Notes: a model not told the origin generated them from the sequence alone. DNA of 6,168 nucleotides from an uncultured Bacteroidales bacterium (GCA_947176515.1 CAMWQZ010000081.1:1-6168); one strand, 5' to 3'; counted from the first letter of the stretch, positions 1-6,168 are shown. Made by a program: numbers and translations.

Positions 1-163
1 TTACTATATTGTGCCACTCGGTGCGTTCGGGAATCTCAGCTCCGTTTTCGGCGCGCCTTGCCGGCTCGTTAGTGGCGAGAGAAAACGAAGCGACCGGGCG
101 TCGCTCTATATAGCGTAACTGAGGGTCTGCGCCAACATTACCCATTAATATAACCTTATTCAT
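1..163 (-). CDS. ssb: Single-stranded DNA-binding protein, N-terminal part (cut by window edge)
   Basis: This is the start of a single-stranded DNA-binding protein, which coats exposed single strands in the cytoplasm during replication, recombination and repair. Read on the minus strand from the ATG at 163-161, 54 codons are open to the window edge. They begin MNKVILMGNVGADPQLRYIE, the first OB-fold strands of bacterial Ssb. After that come VASFSLATNE and, at residues 48-54, TEWHNIV, which is the most conserved Ssb signature. A second in-frame Met is at residue 7, but the family normally starts at MNKV. The loop after RYIE (RRPVASF) looks about one residue shorter than in common Ssb proteins. 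The C-terminal half and acidic tail lie outside the window. The gene is divergent from rpmE2, with a candidate promoter at 200-231. Bacteroidales often carry several Ssb paralogues, and whether this is the main replicative copy cannot be told from the fragment. Confidence 0.94.
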   Translation of the reverse strand, partial: MNKVILMGNVGADPQLRYIERRPVASFSLATNEPARRAENGAEIPERTEWHNIV

Positions 164-199
164 CTGTCAACAAGAGCTTATGATTAAGAAATTGATGTG

Positions 200-231
200 C
201 AAAATTACGGCTTTACGGCGAATTTTTCGAA
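200..231 (-). promoter_or_regulatory. Predicted Bacteroidota-type promoter of ssb
   Basis: Read on the minus strand, 207-200 is TAATTTTG, an exact match to the Bacteroidota -7 consensus TAnnTTTG. The -33 element would be TTCG at 231-228 (3 of 4 matches to TTTG), 20 bp upstream. Transcription would start near 195, giving a leader of about 30 nt before the ssb ATG. This is inferred from pattern and spacing only. Confidence 0.55.
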
Positions 232-248
232 GATTTTTTGATGAAAGT

Positions 249-279
249 TTTGCCACATTAAGAATAATGCCTAAATTTG
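249..279 (+). promoter_or_regulatory. Predicted Bacteroidota-type promoter of rpmE2
   Basis: TTTG at 249-252 and TAAATTTG at 272-279 match the Bacteroidota -33 (TTTG) and -7 (TAnnTTTG) elements exactly, with the usual spacing of 19 bp. The predicted start of transcription is near 284, leaving a leader of roughly 65-70 nt before the L31 start codon. This is the best promoter match in the window. It lies back to back with the ssb promoter and about 40 bp from it. Confidence 0.75.
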
Positions 280-292
280 CAAGCCATTACGA

Positions 293-316
293 TTTCTTCG
301 CCTTACCAGCGAGAAA
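293..316 (+). promoter_or_regulatory. Possible hairpin in the rpmE2 mRNA leader
   Basis: Within the predicted 5' leader of rpmE2, TTTCT (293-297) plus CGC (299-301) pairs with GCG (309-311) plus AGAAA (312-316). T298 is bulged and the loop is 7 nt (302-308). Eight base pairs in a short leader could be a ribosomal-protein autoregulatory element, since L31 leaders are known in other bacterial groups. The stem is A/U-rich and modest, so chance is possible. A perfect 10-bp palindrome, GTTGATCAAC, follows at 324-333, 18 nt before the start codon. Confidence 0.3.
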
Positions 317-351
317 ACAATAAGTTGATCAACAAAAAATAGCATACAAAA

Positions 352-606
352 ATGAAAAAAGACATTCACCCTTCAAATTATCGTGAAGTAGCATTCAAGG
401 ATATGTCAAACGAAGAAGTGTTCATCACTCGTTCGACAATTGCAACCAAAGAGACTATCGAAATCGATGGAACTACCTATCCTTTGGTAAAGCTTGAAAT
501 CACCAGCTCTTCTCACCCTTTCTTTACTGGTAAGCAGAAACTCGTCGATACTGCAGGTCGCGTTGACAAGTTCATGAGCCGTTACGGTAACCGCAACAAG
601 AAGTAA
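352..606 (+). CDS. rpmE2: 50S ribosomal protein L31, type B
   Basis: This 84-residue protein is ribosomal protein L31 (bL31), a component of the large subunit that helps bridge to the small subunit at the central protuberance. The N-terminus [20 protein letters not shown], the central [12 protein letters not shown] and the C-terminal [11 protein letters not shown] are characteristic of the type B form. Type B is slightly longer than the zinc-binding type A form, and the length here is typical. The protein contains no cysteine at all, so it lacks the zinc-ribbon CxxC motifs and should be zinc-independent. In many bacteria type B is a zinc-starvation paralogue under Zur control. I see no clear Zur site, and in Bacteroidales this form is commonly the standard copy. 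The start is preceded by an A-rich stretch with no Shine-Dalgarno sequence, as is usual in this phylum. The gene appears monocistronic, between its own promoter (249-279) and terminator (635-665). Confidence 0.97.
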   Translation: MKKDIHPSNYREVAFKDMSNEEVFITRSTIATKETIEIDGTTYPLVKLEITSSSHPFFTGKQKLVDTAGRVDKFMSRYGNRNKK

Positions 607-634
607 TCAGAGCTTAACAGCCAAACGCATAAAA

Positions 635-665
635 GCGAAATCCTTGACGAAGGGTTTCGCTTTTT
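635..665 (+). terminator. Intrinsic terminator of rpmE2, probably bidirectional
   Basis: GCGAAATCCTT (635-645) pairs with AAGGGTTTCGC (650-660), giving an 11-bp stem with one T-G wobble and a GACG loop. Five T follow at 661-665. Four A precede the stem (631-634), so the minus-strand RNA also gets the hairpin followed by TTTT. It begins 28 nt after the rpmE2 stop and faces the convergent tRNA-Asn gene, so it could end transcription from both sides. Confidence 0.88.
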
Positions 666-719
666 CGTTAATATATGGCAAAATATTGCTTGGCTAATAG
701 AACAGTGACGGGTTGGAAT

Positions 720-762
720 GCAACAAGGGCTGCCGCGGAATGAACCGGGCAGCCCTTGTTGC
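720..762 (-). repeat. Long near-perfect hairpin abutting the 3' end of tRNA-Asn
   Basis: GCAACAAGGGCTGCC (720-734) and GGCAGCCCTTGTTGC (748-762) are perfect 15-bp inverted arms. With G735 bulged, CGG (736-738) and CCG (745-747) add 3 bp around a 6-nt loop. Read with the tRNA on the minus strand, the hairpin begins exactly at the tRNA discriminator base (762). It therefore sits where the 3' trailer of the precursor starts. Neither strand shows a T tract after the stem, so it is not a canonical intrinsic terminator. It may be a trailer structure, a tRNA processing signal, a terminator without a U tract, or an unrelated palindromic element. Confidence 0.85.
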
Positions 763-835
763 GCTTCAAGATGGACTCGAACCAACGACCCTCTGATTAA
801 CAGTCAGATGCTCTAACCGACTGAGCTATTGAAGC
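762..835 (-). tRNA. tRNA-Asn (anticodon GTT)
   Basis: The 74-nt minus-strand sequence folds into a full cloverleaf. The acceptor stem GCTTCAA/TTGAAGC has 7 perfect pairs, and the discriminator is G. The D arm is GCTC/GAGC with GG in the loop. The anticodon stem TCTGA/TCAGA encloses the loop CTGTTAA, whose anticodon GTT (801-799) reads AAC and AAU as asparagine. The variable loop is GGGTC, and the T arm is GTTGG-TTCGAGT-CCATC. The second T-stem pair is a T-T mismatch (normally T-A), which is unusual but leaves four pairs and the TTC loop intact. CCA is not encoded: the bases after the discriminator read CAA, so CCA must be added after transcription. The gene converges on rpmE2 and has a candidate promoter at 870-901. 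Confidence 0.97.
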
Positions 836-869
836 AGGATTTGACTACCCCCTCTGAGGTTTTGCGATG

Positions 870-901
870 CAAAATTAGAGCTAAATTTTGACATACGCAA
901 C
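870..901 (-). promoter_or_regulatory. Predicted promoter of tRNA-Asn
   Basis: On the minus strand, 877-870 reads TAATTTTG, an exact match to the Bacteroidota -7 consensus TAnnTTTG. GTTG at 901-898 (3 of 4 matches to the -33 TTTG) lies 20 bp upstream. The start of transcription would be near 865, about 30 nt before the tRNA 5' end. The 10-mer TAATTTTGCA is identical to that in the predicted ssb promoter. Confidence 0.6.
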
Positions 902-1070
902 ATCTTTGACAAATTTCTTTCAAAAAAATGTACTTGTCGCAAAATTTGACGCCAATGCACACTATCTACGTAACCCTGCAGATTGCTAATTTTATCTCTG
1001 CCGGTTAGGGAATATGGACTGAGATATAAGTGAAAAAATATTTTTTTAATCCTTTTTGGCGCTTGCGCGT

Positions 1071-1101
1071 TATGTTAATTGAGACAGAATGATTAATTTC
1101 G
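1071..1101 (+). promoter_or_regulatory. Candidate promoter of the peptidase-mfd operon
   Basis: TATG at 1071-1074 (3 of 4 to TTTG) and TAATTTCG at 1094-1101 (one mismatch to TAnnTTTG) are 19 bp apart. The start of transcription would be near 1106, about 25 nt before the ATG at 1131. If real, it lies downstream of the ATG at 1089 and rules that codon out as the start. The match is weaker than at the other three promoters here. Confidence 0.42.
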
Positions 1102-1130
1102 CGTTTCACCTACAAAGGTATACCTACGAT

Positions 1131-2801
1131 ATGAAAAAAATACTCATTGCCATTGCCTCGTGTTTAGCAATAATGACGCTTGGCGCAAAAACATCGACTA
1201 CGCGCAGCAGCAAAACTGATATATCGCGAAATCTCCAGATTTTTAACGCGATATATAAGGAACTGCAGACTAATTATGTTGACTCTATAGACGCTGATGC
1301 CACGATGCAGACAGCTATACGCGCCATGTTAGGCACGATTGACCCTTATACAGAATATTATCCTGCGGATAATCAAGATGAAATTACATCGATTTCAGCC
1401 GGACAATATGCAGGCATCGGATCGGTAATTTTGAAGCGAGACAATGGGGTTATAATCCATCGTCCGCAGTGGGACACTCCTTCGCGTAATGCCGGGGTGC
1501 GTCACGGCGATGTTATCCTCGCTATTGATGGATGGCAGGTGACTCCAGATGCCGATGTTACTGAGGTTAGTAAGCGACTCCGTGGTCAGGCTGGCACTCT
1601 TGTTAAAGTGGATGTCAAGCGTCCATATACCGAAGACTCATTACTGAGCTTCGATATAGTGCGTGGGGCCATCAAGGTTGATCCACTGCCGTGGTTTGGC
1701 ATGCTTGACGATAGCATAGGTTTTATCAAACTCACAACTTTTAACGAAAGTAGTGCTGAGGCGGTGAAGGATGCCGTAATTTCACTGAAAACTAACCCTG
1801 GCCTGAAAGGCATTATCCTCGATTTACGCGATAATGGTGGCGGCTTGCTCGAAAGCGCAGTGCAGATTGTTGGTAATTTTGTGGATAAAGGTACTGAAAT
1901 AGTCCGTACAAAATATAGTGACTCGACTAATGTAAAGGTATATCGCACCCCCAAAAAGCCTATCGACACCAAAATTCCTCTTGCAGTCCTTATCAATGAC
2001 GGAACGGCTTCGGCGGCAGAAATTGTGTCGGGTTCACTGCAGGATCTTGACCGCGCCGTGGTCATAGGTCAGCGGTCTTTTGGCAAGGGGTTAGTGCAGA
2101 GTACTCTTAGAGTGCCCTACGACGGACTGTTTAAAGTTACCGTGGCAAGATATTATATCCCAAGCGGACGACTAATCCAGGCAATTGATTATAGCCACCG
2201 TGACGAGAACGGCCGCGTGACGCGTATACCAGATAGTCTGACCACGGTGTTCCACACCAAGCATGGACGAGAGGTCCGCGACGGAGGCGGTATCACCCCA
2301 GATGTAAAGGTCGAGACTCCCGATGGTAATAGGCTTCTCTATAATATTGTCGGCGACTTCTGGTCGTTTGACTTTGCAAATCAGTATGCCGCACTCCACG
2401 ATAGTGCGTCAATCGGTGACCCTACTGCATTTGTGGTAACAGACACTATTTTTGAAGAGTTCAAGAAATTTATTAATCCTGATAAATTCAAATACGACCG
2501 ACTCTGTGAGAGCGGTATAAAGTATCTGCGCGATGCAGCAAAAAGTGAGGGTTATATGAATGACAGCGTTTCTGCAGAATTTGACCGACTGGAGGCAATG
2601 TTAAAGCACGATTTGAATCATGACCTCGACCATAATAAGACTGCCATTGTTGAAATTCTCGATACCGAGCTCGCCGACCGATATTTCTCAGACGGCGAAC
2701 TGGTGAGACGTTCGGTTACTCGTGGAGATGCAGAGGTCGATTCGGCGAGGGTTATATTATCCAGTCCTGCGCGCTATAAATCGATATTAAAGCAGAAATG
2801 A
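1131..2801 (+). CDS. Exported S41-family C-terminal processing peptidase (Ctp/Prc-like), with PDZ domain
   Basis: This is a serine protease of the tail-specific family that trims or degrades periplasmic proteins from their C-termini. I take the ATG at 1131 (556 residues) because it begins MKKILIAIASCLAIMTLGAK, a signal peptide. The ATG at 1089 would put 14 residues before it and precedes the candidate promoter. Numbered from 1131, a short helical region covers about 25-85 and a PDZ domain about 89-165 (GIGSVI; NAGVRHGDVILAIDG). The catalytic core is about 180-395, with DLRDNGGG at 231-238. Ser294 lies in NDGTASAAEI, and Lys319 with Gln323 in GKGLVQ. The 25-residue Ser-Lys spacing and the Lys+4 Gln match the known Ser-Lys-Gln arrangement of CtpB. 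The tail (about 396-556) is helical-looking and of unknown role. IASC (residues 8-11) resembles a lipobox but comes very early, so a lipoprotein is less likely. It overlaps mfd by 4 nt. Several paralogues are usual in Bacteroidales, so I give no symbol. Confidence 0.95.
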   Translation: MKKILIAIASCLAIMTLGAKTSTTRSSKTDISRNLQIFNAIYKELQTNYVDSIDADATMQTAIRAMLGTIDPYTEYYPADNQDEITSISAGQYAGIGSVILKRDNGVIIHRPQWDTPSRNAGVRHGDVILAIDGWQVTPDADVTEVSKRLRGQAGTLVKVDVKRPYTEDSLLSFDIVRGAIKVDPLPWFGMLDDSIGFIKLTTFNESSAEAVKDAVISLKTNPGLKGIILDLRDNGGGLLESAVQIVGNFVDKGTEIVRTKYSDSTNVKVYRTPKKPIDTKIPLAVLINDGTASAAEIVSGSLQDLDRAVVIGQRSFGKGLVQSTLRVPYDGLFKVTVARYYIPSGRLIQAIDYSHRDENGRVTRIPDSLTTVFHTKHGREVRDGGGITPDVKVETPDGNRLLYNIVGDFWSFDFANQYAALHDSASIGDPTAFVVTDTIFEEFKKFINPDKFKYDRLCESGIKYLRDAAKSEGYMNDSVSAEFDRLEAMLKHDLNHDLDHNKTAIVEILDTELADRYFSDGELVRRSVTRGDAEVDSARVILSSPARYKSILKQK

Positions 2802-5800
2802 CGCTTGATCAACTTTTCGCGCTCTTTGCCACACAGGCAAGGAGCAAGGCTCTTGCGGCTATAAGCCGCAACAAGAGAGCCCAGCTTTATGGATTGGCAG
2901 GGTCGTCAGCGGCTATGGCTCTATGTGCAATGAAATCATCGTCTGAAGTGCCTATGCTTGTAATAGGAGATTCGGCTGATGATGCAGGTTATCTATACTT
3001 CGACCTTGTGCGTCTGATGGGGGAAGAGGCAGTGGCTATGTTGCCGTCAGGATATAAACGGGATATTAAATATGGTCAGGCTGACGAGCCGGCGAGAGTG
3101 CTTCGCACCGAAACGCTCAATCGTATTGCCGACAAGCGTGGCCTGAAGTTTGTGGTCTCATACCCCGAAGCGCTTGCCGAAAAAGTTGCAACGCGCAAGT
3201 CAATCAATGAGCACACGATACATTTTACACGCGGCTCAGAGTGCGATATGACCGAAACTGAAAAATGGCTGCGAGCCAATGGTTTCACAGAGGTGGATTA
3301 TGTCTATGAGCCCGGACATTTTGCTATCCGAGGTTCGATACTCGATATATTTGGTTATTCCAACGAATTACCATATCGCATCGACTTCTTCGGTGACGAA
3401 ATTGACTCAATCAGGTCGTTTAATATTGAAACCCAGTTGTCGGAGGAGCGTTTTGATGAAATTGCCGTAACGTCAAATGTCGCGCTTCTCGCATCCGGTC
3501 AGTCGCTGCTTGACTATATTGATTCGTCAACGGTTATTGCGGTCCGCGATTTGATTTTCACTGTAGAGCGTATCAAAGCTATCGCTGCTACGGAGTTTTC
3601 TCAGTCGGCCATGATTGCCGAAGAGGGCGATAAACATGCAATGGATCAGGTTATCGACGGTGAGGAGTTTGCGCGTCACATCGAACATTTCAAGTTACGC
3701 GAGTTTTCGGCGTCAGCAACTGCTGATAGTAGCGCAAAGGCGTCGCTCGGATTTGATTGTTCGCCACAAGGAGTATATCATAAAAATTTTGACCTGATCA
3801 GTGAGTCATTCAAACGTCTTATAGACGAAGGCTACACATTATATATATTAAGCGACAACGAAAAACAGATTGATCGTCTGCGCGCGATATTTGATGACCG
3901 AGGTGACAAGATAGAGTTCACTCCTGTCAATGCTACGCTTCATGAAGGTTTTGTCGACCATCTCGCCAAGATATGTGTATTCACTGATCATCAGATTTTT
4001 GACCGTTTCCATAAATACACGCTGAAAAGCGACCGCGCTCGCTCCGGCAAACTTGCATTATCGCTTAAAGAACTGAGTCAGATTGAAGTTGGAGACTATA
4101 TCGTACATGTTGACCACGGCGTGGGAACGTTTGCCGGGTTGTTACGCACTGACGTTGGCGGGCGTACCCAGGAAATGATCAAGCTGGTCTACAAAAACAA
4201 TGATATAATATTCGTATCTATTCACGCACTCCACAAACTCGCTAAATACCGAGGCAAAGAGGGTGTGCCACCCAAAATCGACAGAATTGGTTCGGGCGCA
4301 TGGAACAAGGTCAAGGAGCGCACAAAGTCGAAACTAAAAGACATCGCGCGCGACCTAATCCGACTGTATGCAGCCCGAAAGGAAGAAAAAGGTTTTGCTT
4401 TTTCGCCAGACAGCTATCTTCAGCAGGAACTTGAAGCATCTTTTGTTTATGAAGACACCCCCGACCAGTTGACGGCTACTCAAGCTGTAAAGGCCGACAT
4501 GGAGAGTGAGCGCCCTATGGATCGCCTGATATGTGGCGATGTAGGTTTTGGTAAGACAGAGGTGGCTATCCGAGCAGCGTTTAAGGCTGCCACAGATGGC
4601 AAGCAGGTTGCAGTTTTGGTGCCAACAACAGTGCTTGCCTACCAACATTACAATACGTTTAGCGAGCGACTCAAGGAGTTTCCGGTACGCATCGACTATC
4701 TTTCGCGCGCACGAAGCCCCAAACAGGTTAAGGAAATACTCGCCGACCTCGAAGCCGGTAAGATTGACATTATTATCGGCACCCATAAACTTATAGGCAA
4801 GGGTGTCAAGTTTAAAGATCTTGGTTTACTTGTTATTGACGAGGAACAGAAATTTGGCGTAGCGGTAAAAGAAAAGCTCAAACAGCTTAAAGTCAACATC
4901 GACACTCTGACGATGAGCGCTACCCCGATACCGCGAACGCTTCAATTCTCTCTCATGGGTGCGCGTGATCTCTCGGCAATCAATACGCCTCCGGCTAACC
5001 GCTATCCTATTGTTACATCGGTGACAGCTCTTAGTGATGACATCGTTAGCGAGGCCATCAATTTTGAGTTGTCGCGAAATGGCCAGGTGTTCTTTATCAA
5101 CAACCGTATCGAGGGTCTATATGATCTCGAAGCGATGATTAAGCGCTTGGTGCCTGACGCGCGCACAGTTGTGGCTCACGGGCAGATGCCACCCGAAAAA
5201 CTCGAAAAAGCAATTGTTGATTTTGCCGCCCATGACTACGATGTGCTTCTCGCCACAACAATCGTCGAGAGCGGTATCGACATGCCAAACGTCAATACCA
5301 TTATAATTAACAATGCCCAGAATTTCGGTCTCAGCGAACTCCATCAGTTGCGTGGACGAGTAGGGCGCAGTTCGCGCAAAGCATTCTGCTATCTAATGGT
5401 GCCACCTCAGTTGCCTCTCACGCCAGTGGCGCGTCGCAGGCTTCAGGCTATCGAAAGTTTCTCAGACCTCGGAGCCGGGATACACATCGCTATGCAAGAC
5501 CTTGACATCCGCGGAGCCGGAAATCTTTTGGGTGCAGAGCAGAGCGGATTTATAGCTGATTTGGGTTACGAGACATATCAAAAAATTTTGAAAGAGGCCG
5601 TGACCGAACTTCGTACAGAGGAATTTGGCGGAGTGCTAACTGCCGACGTCAATACTGTGCCGCAAGATGATGCCGAGCCCGAATATGTTGCAGATTGTGT
5701 TATCGAAAGTGATCTTGAGTTGTTGCTTCCGGCGTGGTACGTTCCACAGGAGAGTGAACGCATATCTCTCTATCAGGAACTTGACAGCATAGAGCGCGAA

Positions 5801-6151
5801 CTCGACCTAAAAGCATTTCGTTCTCGGCTCGAAGACCGTTTTGGTAAGCTGCCTAAAGAGACAATCGAACTGCTGCGCATTCCTCGGCTGCGTCGCCTCG
5901 CCCGTCGATTAGGTATTGAAAAGGTCGTTATAAAGCAATCGGTGATGTATCTTTATTTTGTTGGAGATAACAACGTTGCCTATTATCAGTCGCCTATGTT
6001 CGGACGTCTGCTCAACTATCTTCAGCAGAATCCTCGCCGTGTGAAAATCAGAGAGCGTAACGGACGGCGGAGTTTTGCCATTAGCGATGTCGATACGGTC
6101 GAGGCAGCGGTTGATATACTCCAAAAGGTAATATCACTTGACGCAATATGA
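2798..6151 (+). CDS. mfd: Transcription-repair coupling factor (Mfd)
   Basis: Mfd is a cytoplasmic ATP-driven DNA translocase that recognises RNA polymerase stalled at DNA damage, pushes it off and recruits UvrA for nucleotide excision repair. The 1117 residues are full length for the family. Residues 1-210 form the UvrB-like module: the nucleotide-binding loop near 31-40 (YGLAGSSAAM) lacks GKT and is degenerate, as known for Mfd, and 171-208 holds EPGHFAIRGSILDIFGY. The polymerase-interacting domain lies around 425-485 (VGDYIVHVDHGVGTFAGL at 431-448). The RecG-like motor has Walker A GDVGFGKTE (580-588), DEEQ (681-684), SATPIPRT (707-714), motif V around 817-836 and QLRGRVGRS (850-858). The translocation motif RGAGNLLG is at 905-912. 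The C-terminal regulatory domain follows from about 965. All motor residues look intact. Its ATG overlaps the peptidase stop (ATGA), suggesting coupled translation, and no separate promoter or ribosome site is evident. Confidence 0.99.
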   Translation: MTLDQLFALFATQARSKALAAISRNKRAQLYGLAGSSAAMALCAMKSSSEVPMLVIGDSADDAGYLYFDLVRLMGEEAVAMLPSGYKRDIKYGQADEPARVLRTETLNRIADKRGLKFVVSYPEALAEKVATRKSINEHTIHFTRGSECDMTETEKWLRANGFTEVDYVYEPGHFAIRGSILDIFGYSNELPYRIDFFGDEIDSIRSFNIETQLSEERFDEIAVTSNVALLASGQSLLDYIDSSTVIAVRDLIFTVERIKAIAATEFSQSAMIAEEGDKHAMDQVIDGEEFARHIEHFKLREFSASATADSSAKASLGFDCSPQGVYHKNFDLISESFKRLIDEGYTLYILSDNEKQIDRLRAIFDDRGDKIEFTPVNATLHEGFVDHLAKICVFTDHQIFDRFHKYTLKSDRARSGKLALSLKELSQIEVGDYIVHVDHGVGTFAGLLRTDVGGRTQEMIKLVYKNNDIIFVSIHALHKLAKYRGKEGVPPKIDRIGSGAWNKVKERTKSKLKDIARDLIRLYAARKEEKGFAFSPDSYLQQELEASFVYEDTPDQLTATQAVKADMESERPMDRLICGDVGFGKTEVAIRAAFKAATDGKQVAVLVPTTVLAYQHYNTFSERLKEFPVRIDYLSRARSPKQVKEILADLEAGKIDIIIGTHKLIGKGVKFKDLGLLVIDEEQKFGVAVKEKLKQLKVNIDTLTMSATPIPRTLQFSLMGARDLSAINTPPANRYPIVTSVTALSDDIVSEAINFELSRNGQVFFINNRIEGLYDLEAMIKRLVPDARTVVAHGQMPPEKLEKAIVDFAAHDYDVLLATTIVESGIDMPNVNTIIINNAQNFGLSELHQLRGRVGRSSRKAFCYLMVPPQLPLTPVARRRLQAIESFSDLGAGIHIAMQDLDIRGAGNLLGAEQSGFIADLGYETYQKILKEAVTELRTEEFGGVLTADVNTVPQDDAEPEYVADCVIESDLELLLPAWYVPQESERISLYQELDSIERELDLKAFRSRLEDRFGKLPKETIELLRIPRLRRLARRLGIEKVVIKQSVMYLYFVGDNNVAYYQSPMFGRLLNYLQQNPRRVKIRERNGRRSFAISDVDTVEAAVDILQKVISLDAI

Positions 6152-6168
6152 TATTGTAGACATGACTC

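Larger units (their letters stand above)
836..1130. other. AT-rich divergent spacer between tRNA-Asn and the peptidase operon
   Basis: This 295-bp stretch has no supportable gene on either strand. It holds the predicted tRNA-Asn promoter (870-901, minus) and a candidate promoter for the peptidase-mfd operon (1071-1101, plus). An inverted repeat, CAAAATT (870-876) and AATTTTG (884-890), puts promoter-like -7 sequences on both strands. A possible 6-bp stem, TATCTC (993-998) with GAGATA (1021-1026), has a 22-nt loop and is weak. A-rich and T-rich runs occur at 1032-1050. I recognise no riboswitch or small-RNA family here. Confidence 0.6.

Noticed and set aside
1..163. Frameshifted or broken ssb
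   Set aside because: The 54 codons in the window are uninterrupted and keep the Ssb signature. The gene is simply cut by the window edge.
720..762. Intrinsic terminator for tRNA-Asn
   Set aside because: The stem is strong but no T tract follows on either strand, so I list it as a hairpin. The bidirectional hairpin at 635-665 is the better terminator.
582..785. 67-codon open frame on the minus strand
   Set aside because: It spans the end of rpmE2, its terminator, the long hairpin and part of tRNA-Asn, and resembles no protein family.
993..1026. Small RNA or riboswitch in the tRNA-peptidase spacer
   Set aside because: Only a 6-bp stem with a 22-nt loop is visible, it lies upstream of the candidate operon promoter, and no known aptamer motif is present.
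1586..2065. 159-codon antisense frame inside the peptidase gene
   Set aside because: The sense strand encodes conserved PDZ and S41 motifs here, so the low-complexity antisense product is a shadow.
4355..4786. 143-codon antisense frame inside mfd
   Set aside because: It lies opposite the conserved Walker A region of mfd and has no recognisable domain or start context.
6148..6168. Start of a gene downstream of mfd
   Set aside because: The ATG at 6148 meets a stop after three codons. The ATG at 6162 leaves only two codons in the window, too little to support a gene.

Overview
The window looks like an ordinary chromosomal housekeeping region of a Bacteroidota bacterium, most likely order Bacteroidales. 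Three points support this. The promoter-like sequences follow the Bacteroidota TTTG / TAnnTTTG pattern rather than TTGACA/TATAAT. The translation starts have A-rich leaders without clear Shine-Dalgarno sites. The proteins (type B L31, an S41 peptidase with a long C-terminal tail, Mfd, and Ssb with the TEWHNIV signature) have a Bacteroidales character. A family- or genus-level assignment cannot be made from this sequence alone. No mobile element, CRISPR array, phage or defence gene is visible.

Layout from left to right. Positions 1-163 (minus) hold the first 54 codons of a single-stranded DNA-binding protein gene (ssb) that runs off the left edge. Positions 164-351 form a divergent intergenic region with a predicted promoter for ssb on the minus strand and one for rpmE2 on the plus strand. 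A possible hairpin lies in the rpmE2 leader. Positions 352-606 (plus) encode ribosomal protein L31 type B, followed by a strong terminator at 635-665 that probably works in both directions. Positions 762-835 (minus) are tRNA-Asn(GTT). A near-perfect 18-bp hairpin (720-762) starts at the discriminator base of this tRNA. Positions 836-1130 are an AT-rich divergent spacer with a tRNA promoter and a weaker candidate promoter for the next operon.

Positions 1131-2801 (plus) encode an exported S41-family C-terminal processing peptidase. Its stop codon overlaps by 4 nt the start of mfd (2798-6151, plus), the transcription-repair coupling factor. The two are probably cotranscribed and translationally coupled, although no shared pathway is evident. 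The last 17 bases after mfd hold no gene that can be supported.

The genes serve separate core functions: DNA replication and repair (ssb, mfd), translation (rpmE2, tRNA-Asn) and envelope proteolysis (S41 peptidase). I found no convincing undescribed system. The most interesting signals are non-coding: the hairpin fused to the 3' end of tRNA-Asn, the L31 leader structure, and a shared extended -7 sequence, TAAWTTTGCA, at three promoters.
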